A program made the position numbers and the translations under genes. 64,000 nt of DNA from Cryptomeria japonica (Eukaryota; Streptophyta; Pinopsida; Cupressales; Cupressaceae): the NCBI RefSeq assembly GCF_030272615.1, contig NC_081407.1:435214730-435278729 (forward strand). Direction: 5' to 3'. Positions within the stretch are counted from its first letter, which is position 1, and the number at the start of each line of letters is the position of its first letter. This document shows positions 58,058-64,000 of this stretch, in pieces. The notes under the pieces are model-generated. The model was not told where the DNA came from. It searched no databases and saw nothing but the letters and a program-made list of their open reading frames with translations.

Positions 58058-59096
58058 TGGATCATCGAGGACTTTGGAGGATATAATTTTGAATTACCAA
58101 GGGAAATAGTTTTAATTCATAGTAAACATGCAATATTTTACCTCTTTTAAGAATGACATACATATGCTATATTTGGAATCCTAAATTTTGATGTTTTCCA
58201 TGGACAGATCCATTTTTTTTTTTTATTTATGTTTTACTTTGATCCTAAATAAGAGGGGTTTTTCCAATCAGAAGAGAGAAAGTAGAAGGCGGAGCAAACA
58301 GGACAACTAATCAACTACTACAAAAAATGTAAGAATACTATCCAAAATTTTTGATGTAATAAGAAATAAGAGAAACAATTTAAAAATCTTTAGGCTGCGG
58401 GATTTTGGAGAGGGGTCATTTTTGTCTTGTCTAATTGCTTGGCATAAACCCAAGTGATAACCAGATTCCCCACTGTAGTAAGCACATATTCAGCATTATA
58501 GAGCATGAATGCAAAGGGATACTATTTCTCCATCAAATCTAAAAAAGTCACTCAAGAAATGCATTAAGGCAGTCTCCAAGAAAATCCCTCATGTGAATTG
58601 GGTGTCCAGCTAATGAAACATTTGATTCCATCTAGAAAAAATAAGGAGATATTCCTCTGGCGAAGGTGCTAATGAAAATAGTGATGAGACAATATATTTT
58701 TACCAGAATTGAATTTTTTGCTCTTAGATTGGGCTTCTCATCACCATGGCCATCATCATCATTAAATTAATTAATGTTATTTCATATAGATCTTCAGAAA
58801 CAACTATAAATTCATAAATTGACACTAAAAGTGGAGTGAAGAAGTTTGGAGGGGTAAATCAAGAACCTGGAATATGCTTGCAAATTCTTGCAAATGGTTG
58901 TTTGCATTACTCCTGTACTTTTTCCAATTTTTTCAAACTCTCTCTAATTCACGCGATATTGTTTATTTGGTTCTGATTTTGGTGAAATCAAAAATAAGTT
59001 TGCCTGGGGCGCTGTAGCTGAGGCGGTGCCCAGGACAACTAATATGTTTGGCCTGCAAAGTACATAGCCACTTAACTGCACATACAAACTTGACAG
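58058..59096. other. Non-coding spacer
   Basis: Nothing recognised. It is AT-rich with no sustained reading frame. It ends at the second gypsy element. Confidence 0.65.
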
Positions 59097-60151
59097 TGTA
59101 ATACCCTAAAAATGGTCATCTAAACCATGAGCCCCTAATCTCGACAACGTCACCAAGGTTCTAACCAAAGGCAATTAAATCAACCTTGAGAACCTAATCA
59201 ATTAATTTTTAGAATCACCAATGTCACATGGCAAAGTTAATCACCCAATATTAATTAAATATTTATTTAATTAATTGATCATTCCAAGTAAATCATTTTA
59301 AATAATTATCCTATTTATTTTATTGAATATCCTAGCATATTTAATTAAATAAATCAATTTGCCAATAAATCATCAAAAAAGGAATTAATTGGAAAAAGGA
59401 ATTAAAATTTAAGAAAAGAAATCAATTGGAGATAATCTTGAAAAACAAATTAAAAATTGATAAATAATCTCAGAGAAAGCAATTAAAATATATAAATATT
59501 AAAATTGAATGAAATAGAGAATAAATCAATTTTTTTTATTTTATCTTAATTTTAGTTCAATTTCCTTTAAAACTGAGAAAAGCAGCCAATCACATCAATT
59601 CACCTGGATTGTGCTTCCTCTTGGAAAATCTTGATTGCTCATTGCTAATTGATCTCGGTGGTTGGTTTCTCTCTGAATTTTCTATAAGTTCAGGCTCTCA
59701 TCTCTCATTCAAGGATCCTGGAGAATATATTATTATTATGTTATTTTTGCTCTAGGTTCATTAAGATTATGCATTCAGATATCTGCATATTAATTATTGC
59801 ATCCTTATTAAATCATCTAGCTTAATATTGCTTAAATCATGTTAGCTTAAATCTTGCATATCTAGCTTAAATCTTGCATTCATCTAGCTTAAATCTTGCA
59901 TTCATTTAGCTCAAATTCATGCTCATATAGATTTAAAATCCTTCGTTTAGGTGTTGTCTAGTCACTGGTATTGCATATGAAATCTGAGAGCAAGGCTAAA
60001 CTCACATCTACTAGAAGGCAATAGGTTGCTTTGTAATGGTTTATTGTTCATTATTGATTATTGATTTATTAACCATGCATCTAATGACTTAATTGAAGTG
60101 TTGTGTATTCAGATAAAAATACAAATACCTTATCCACTTTTCACACACACA
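59097..60151 (+). repeat. 5' LTR (about 1,055 bp) of the second gypsy element
   Basis: It begins TGTAATACCCTAAAAATGG and ends TTTTCACACACACA just before the primer-binding site. The middle is AT-rich with TTAATTAAAT-type segments; a run of CTTAAATCTTGCAT(T/A)-type repeats lies near 59820-59920. The partner LTR is outside the window, so the right end is inferred from the primer site. Confidence 0.8.
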
Positions 60152-60155
60152 TTTT

Positions 60156-60173
60156 TGGTGCCCACCATGGGGC
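60156..60173 (+). other. Primer-binding site of the second gypsy element
   Basis: TGGTGCCCACCATGGGGC, 4 bp after the LTR end. It is the intact form of the mutated site at 32032-32049. Confidence 0.85.
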
Positions 60174-60214
60174 TCAGAATTCAATCCTTCAGCCTCAAAA
60201 TCACTTATTTATCT

Positions 60215-60465
60215 TTCAGGTCTCGTTCGTATAGCCTCTGTGAAAAAATCATACGAGTCTATATCCTTCATCGTATGATATTCTGTCAAGACCTGTCTTT
60301 TATCGTGCGTTTCAGAGCGAATACTCGTATGAGTTTCTGCTCTGGATATCTAATTTTGTGTTTTGTCATTCGGCTCTGTGGGAATCATCGTACAAGTAAC
60401 TGCTTTGTCATTTGCTTCTGTGTTTACTCATTCGGTTCAGTGAGAATACTCGTACGAGTTACTGT
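60215..60465 (+). repeat. Dispersed TCGTACGAG-type motif array, block 1 (second gypsy leader)
   Basis: About seven degenerate copies spaced 20-60 bp: CTCGTTCGTATAG, ATCATACGAGTC, CATCGTATGATA, TATCGTGCGTTTC, ACTCGTATGAGTTTC, ATCGTACAAGTAAC and ACTCGTACGAGTTAC. Two CATTCGG(T/C)TC segments accompany them. The core CGTACG is palindromic and changes mostly by C/T or G/A. Confidence 0.75.
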
Positions 60466-61309
60466 TATGTCTTATGAAAAACAGAGAGTTTTTTTTTAGG
60501 AGTTTGCTTGAAATTAGGCTTGTGGAAGGTCAATATATATATTGTCAAGATTTTTGAGAGGGGTTTCGGACCTCCAGGAGTTATAATGCAAAATCTAGTT
60601 TTTGGAGGATCTTCCAAATTTCAGATTTAGTCAAATTTCAGGGCATTTCAGCATTAGGAGTGAAAAATTTGTAACCAAGATTTGAAATTAGGCTTGTGTA
60701 AGCCCACCAAGAGATTTGATATTTCACTAACTTTTTCTTCTTGTAGGTTTCTAACAATTTCTTGCAGGTTGGAGGAGTTAGATTAGGAGTTTTTGAAAAA
60801 CAAATTACTTTTCAGGGTTTTTCTTTAATTAAACTTTGATGATACTGACACTAACCCTAAGTTGTCTTCTATCTACCTGATATTTTTATAGCCTAATCAA
60901 TTTCTTGCAGAATGCATGTCAAAGAATTTATCAGTCAAACATACACCTGGCAAAGAATCAAAAACAATATGACTACTAATACGGTGTTCTTGCAAGTTGC
61001 CTAAGAAGAATCAAAGGACGGGATTATTTGAGTTTTCTCTTTGAGATCTCTTGTATCAAGCATTTTGTAGGGTCTCATGGTCTCAATCACGTTTACGTGA
61101 CTACAACTTATTTAGGTACCTTGTCGGGCTATAGGCCTCAATCATGCTTGCGTGACTTCAAGGGGTAATTTCAAACAGAATTCCTGACTAAGAACTATAA
61201 GATAGAAGCTACCTAATTCACCTCTAAAAGGGGGATAATCTTTGTGCAAGAGAGATAGTAGCTCTCCCAAGACACTTGCCATATCATGTCCCCTTTAGCG
61301 TTTGGAGTT
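60466..61309 (+). other. Second gypsy leader, middle block
   Basis: Non-coding. It holds acceptor-like sites TTCTAACAATTTCTTGCAG (about 60747-60765) and AATCAATTTCTTGCAG (about 60895-60910). The first closely matches the site near 32451 in the other gypsy leader. Confidence 0.55.
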
Positions 61310-61965
61310 GGCTAATACGACGTTGAGAATCCATTGCATGAGACTCAACGGTCGTATTTTGATTAGCTATTGGGTGTGTACCTAAGTTTGCAAGCAAAGG
61401 TTTTCTTCTCTTAGCCAACTTTCGTAAGGTTAGCATGTTATGCTTGGAATTATTATACATCTTGCATGTTTTATGTGTTTTCATCCTTCAAACTGAAACT
61501 AAAATACTGAAACTGGAGAAAACAAATCAACAACTCAGTGATCAAAACTTTGTCCGTGTCCAAAACTGGTCTCTGTCAATCATAAAAAAAAACTCAGTCT
61601 TATCAAAAACTGGTCTTTGTCAGTCATTGAAAATCTGCCTATCAGAATCTCATCTCTATCCAATCCTCTATCGTACGAGTTTGTTGAATTGCCGTCCTGT
61701 TACATACGTATTGTCGTATGAGTTTTCATTGATCTTACCATTTTGTCATCTGGCTCTGCTAAAAATGGTGTACGAGTCTAAAGAACCATTGTTTGGCTTT
61801 TAACATATTGTCGTACGAATACAAATCATATTCAATAGATTGTCGTCTGGAGTCCATTAAACTATCGTATGAGTTTAGGCAGCAACTTGTACGAAAAACT
61901 ATCTTTATCGTCTAGAAATTGTTGAACTATCATCTGGTTCTAAAAAATCTGTCATACGAATTCCT
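61310..61965 (+). repeat. Dispersed TCGTACGAG-type motif array, block 2 (second gypsy leader)
   Basis: About twelve degenerate copies, densest at 61665-61965: CTATCGTACGAGTTTG, TTGTCGTATGAGTTTTC, GGTGTACGAGTC, TTGTCGTACGAATAC, CTATCGTATGAGTTTAG, CTTGTACGAAAAAC and CTGTCATACGAATTCC. Looser copies (TAATACGACG, GGTCGTATTTTG) lie at 61310-61365. Confidence 0.75.
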
Positions 61966-62303
61966 GATCTTGTCAGTCAAAACAATCAAATTTTCCCAAA
62001 TCAGTCTATAGTGAGCATAAAACTGGTTATCATAATCCTGAGCATAAAGAACCTAGGTAGTGCACCTTCTGCAACTGTGTTGCACCATTTTGTCGGTTAC
62101 CTCTTAGCTAGCTCAATCAACCTAATCCAATCAACCAATCTGTTGTCCAAACTTCACTCTCGAGTATCACTTAGGCTACTTAGCCTCGACTCAAAATTAG
62201 AGTCAGTGTATCTCACCTGCATAAGTTTGAACATCAACCTCTGGCCTCAACAAACAACTAGCTTTGATCTAACCTTGACATCTGTAACACTTCTCAATTA
62301 TAA

Positions 62304-64000
62304 ATGACTACCTTAGCTCCAATTCCCATGGCTACCTTGGCTCAAATGATTCAAGATATCAAGAAAGAAATATATGACATTGAAATCCAACAAAATAAAT
62401 CAATGACTCCATTTGAAAAACAAATGCATGATATCAAGAGTGAGAAACTTCAAGGAATGCTAAAATGATTATATGATTTGACAATAAAAAACCAGCAAAT
62501 AATTGACAATCAAAAGCCAAATCTCAAACAATCTCACAAGACACCTTCACCAAGACATAAATACATTTCCTCCAAATATCCTCTAGATAGACAGTTTACA
62601 CCTTTGGGGCAATCTATTGAGTCGACTTTGAAAGAGCTTCTTGATCATAATCTTATCATATTACCTAAAAAAACCATATGAGGATGTGAAGTTTTGAGTA
62701 ATTACTGTACATATCATAGACATAACAAATATAAGACTTCAATGTGTGTGGAATTAAAACATAAAATTCAAGAACTCCTTGATGATGGTGTTATTAAAAT
62801 TGAAGATCCTAAAAATTCACCTAAGGAGAAACCAGATGTCATTTCCAAGCATGATCAAAATTATAAACCTGTGTCTAGCAATGGCCCACATGTCGCCTCC
62901 ATCTCTTCCATGATGCCTTCATCTCCTAAAACTTCTCAGCAACAATCCATACCATCTCCTTCAAACAATGAAACTTCTCATGTTTACCTTCAAGGGCTAT
63001 CTCCTATGGAAATCCAAGTTAATGCCAATATTGATACAAGTTCCTCTAAAGATTTAAAAATCCCAGATCCTATGCCATCATACACCCCAATTCCAAAAAA
63101 TCCCACTCAAATTGCTTCCCCATCATGCCAAAATATGGAGACTTTCCAAGAATCCCCTATGCCTATGCAAAATCCTATCCCTTCTTTAGAAGTGGTTCCA
63201 CGCCAGGAGGATAATTTGAAGAATGAAGAAACAAGTCCTATCATAAATCAAGATCAAGACACCAAAACTCCTCAATCCCATCCAATGGTTGAAAATGATC
63301 TTACCTCCCTAGAATCCCATGATGATCCCGTTATACCTTTCCATTTCTTTCAAGATGATCCCCTTCCATATCAAGAGAAATTCATCCTTCCTAAACAAGA
63401 TCATGATGCCTCTTCCACCTTTTCAAATGATCCTATTCAAAATGAAGAGTCAAACACCCTTCCTACTCTATCCAATGATCCTCTTTCACATCAAGATCAA
63501 AGTATACCTTCATCTCCTTGTCATAATCCTCCATGTTCACCTCAAGGCCTCAGTGGCATTCCTCAAGATGTTGGTATCCCTACTAAACCAAAATCCAAGT
63601 ACATGCCTTCCCCTTCATCTCTTCCATCCATTTTAGGACCTTATATTCCTCCATCCCTTGTAGAGGATCAACAAAGGTGCACATCTTCGCGTACCTTCCA
63701 TCCATCTAAAAGGACACAAAGGCCCACTGAGAAAAATAAAGCAAAATCAAAATCTATATGGGTTCCTAAGGCACTTGTAGAAGCAATGCGTTCCAAGAAA
63801 CTGCAAAAGCATGAAAAGTCAAAAACCATGTGGATCCCTAAGCATCTCCTTGAAGCACAACAGTCTAAAGAAAAATCCAAATCAACAGCCAAGATTGTTG
63901 TTCCTCCATCCAAACCTTCCAAATCTATTTCTCCATCACCTCCTTCATCCATTTTGGATCCTTATGTCCCAAAATCCCCAATTGTTCCTTCATCCAAATC
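62304..64000 (+). pseudogene. Gag-related, proline-rich ORF of the second gypsy element, open at right edge
   Basis: From the ATG at 62304 the frame reads MTTLAPIPMATLAQMIQDIK with stops at 62466 and 62679, then stays open for about 439 codons to the last base. FTPLGQSIESTLKELLD and the zinc-knuckle-like CTYHRHNKYKTSMC match the first element's Gag (YTPLGKSLESVFRELLE, CDFHHNKGHQTNDC). The rest is Pro/Ser/Gln-rich with repeated phrases such as SNDPL(S)HQDQ, PSILGPYIPPS / SSILDPYVPKS, and a doubled SKSIWVPKALVEAM / SKTMWIPKHLLEAQ. No capsid core precedes the zinc-knuckle segment, unlike element 1. This suggests a rearranged, possibly non-autonomous relative. Confidence 0.65.

Larger units (their letters stand above)
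59097..64000 (+). mobile_element. Second Tat-like gypsy element, 5' part, cut by window edge
   Basis: The 5' LTR starts TGTAATACCC at 59097, followed by a primer-binding site of the same type as the first gypsy element and a long leader with its own motif arrays. A Gag-related ORF homologous to part of the first element's Gag runs to the right edge. The 3' half is outside the window, so autonomy cannot be judged. Confidence 0.85.

Overview
This window is nuclear DNA of a land plant, almost certainly a seed plant, and it consists mostly of transposable elements. I infer a large, repeat-rich genome such as a gymnosperm or conifer; that part is inference only. The evidence for a plant is a Helitron that carries its own RPA70-like gene, a Ty3/gypsy element with Tat-type dual RNase H, a plant mobile domain (PMD) gene, initiator-Met-type primer-binding sites, and fragments resembling an NPF/PTR transporter and an ARABIDILLO-type armadillo gene. 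No intact host gene, rRNA, tRNA or CRISPR array was found.

Layout from left to right. 1-1947 is a decayed plus-strand transposon-type ORF. 1948-3953 is AT-rich spacer with local duplications. 3954-10715 is a complete minus-strand LTR element (TSD ATTCC) with a zinc-knuckle gag and a large ORF of unknown function but no polymerase or integrase. 10885-18333 is a second minus-strand LTR element (TSD ATGCG) with 3.6-kb LTRs around only 251 bp of interior. 18339 to about 20830 is a decayed minus-strand LTR-element gag with its primer-binding site and part of an LTR. 20830-24187 is spacer.

24188-51564 is the coding part of a Helitron: an RPA70-like gene with a visible intron, then a Rep/helicase gene. 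The Rep/helicase gene is split by an 18.4-kb Tat-like gypsy element at 30550-48910 (TSD ATAAG). Taking the insertion out restores the helicase reading frame exactly. The gypsy element carries gag, protease, a G-patch-like motif, RT, two RNase H domains and integrase in one frame with about 26 internal stops and no clear frameshift after the gag start. On its opposite strand it carries a PMD gene with its own TATA box, a short first exon and a 1-kb intron.

53042-53376 and about 55420-55644 are fragments of host-type genes. 55932-58052 is a small non-autonomous LTR element whose ORF contains a captured armadillo repeat. 59097 to the right edge is the 5' part of a second Tat-like element, with a proline-rich ORF open to the last base.

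The most unusual signal is a set of dispersed, degenerate short-motif arrays built around a CpG-containing palindromic core. Copies resembling TAGCGCAT fill two blocks of the first gypsy leader. They recur inside the intron of its antisense gene, in the same orientation relative to that gene's own transcript. The second gypsy element has an equivalent leader layout with a different motif resembling TCGTACGAG.
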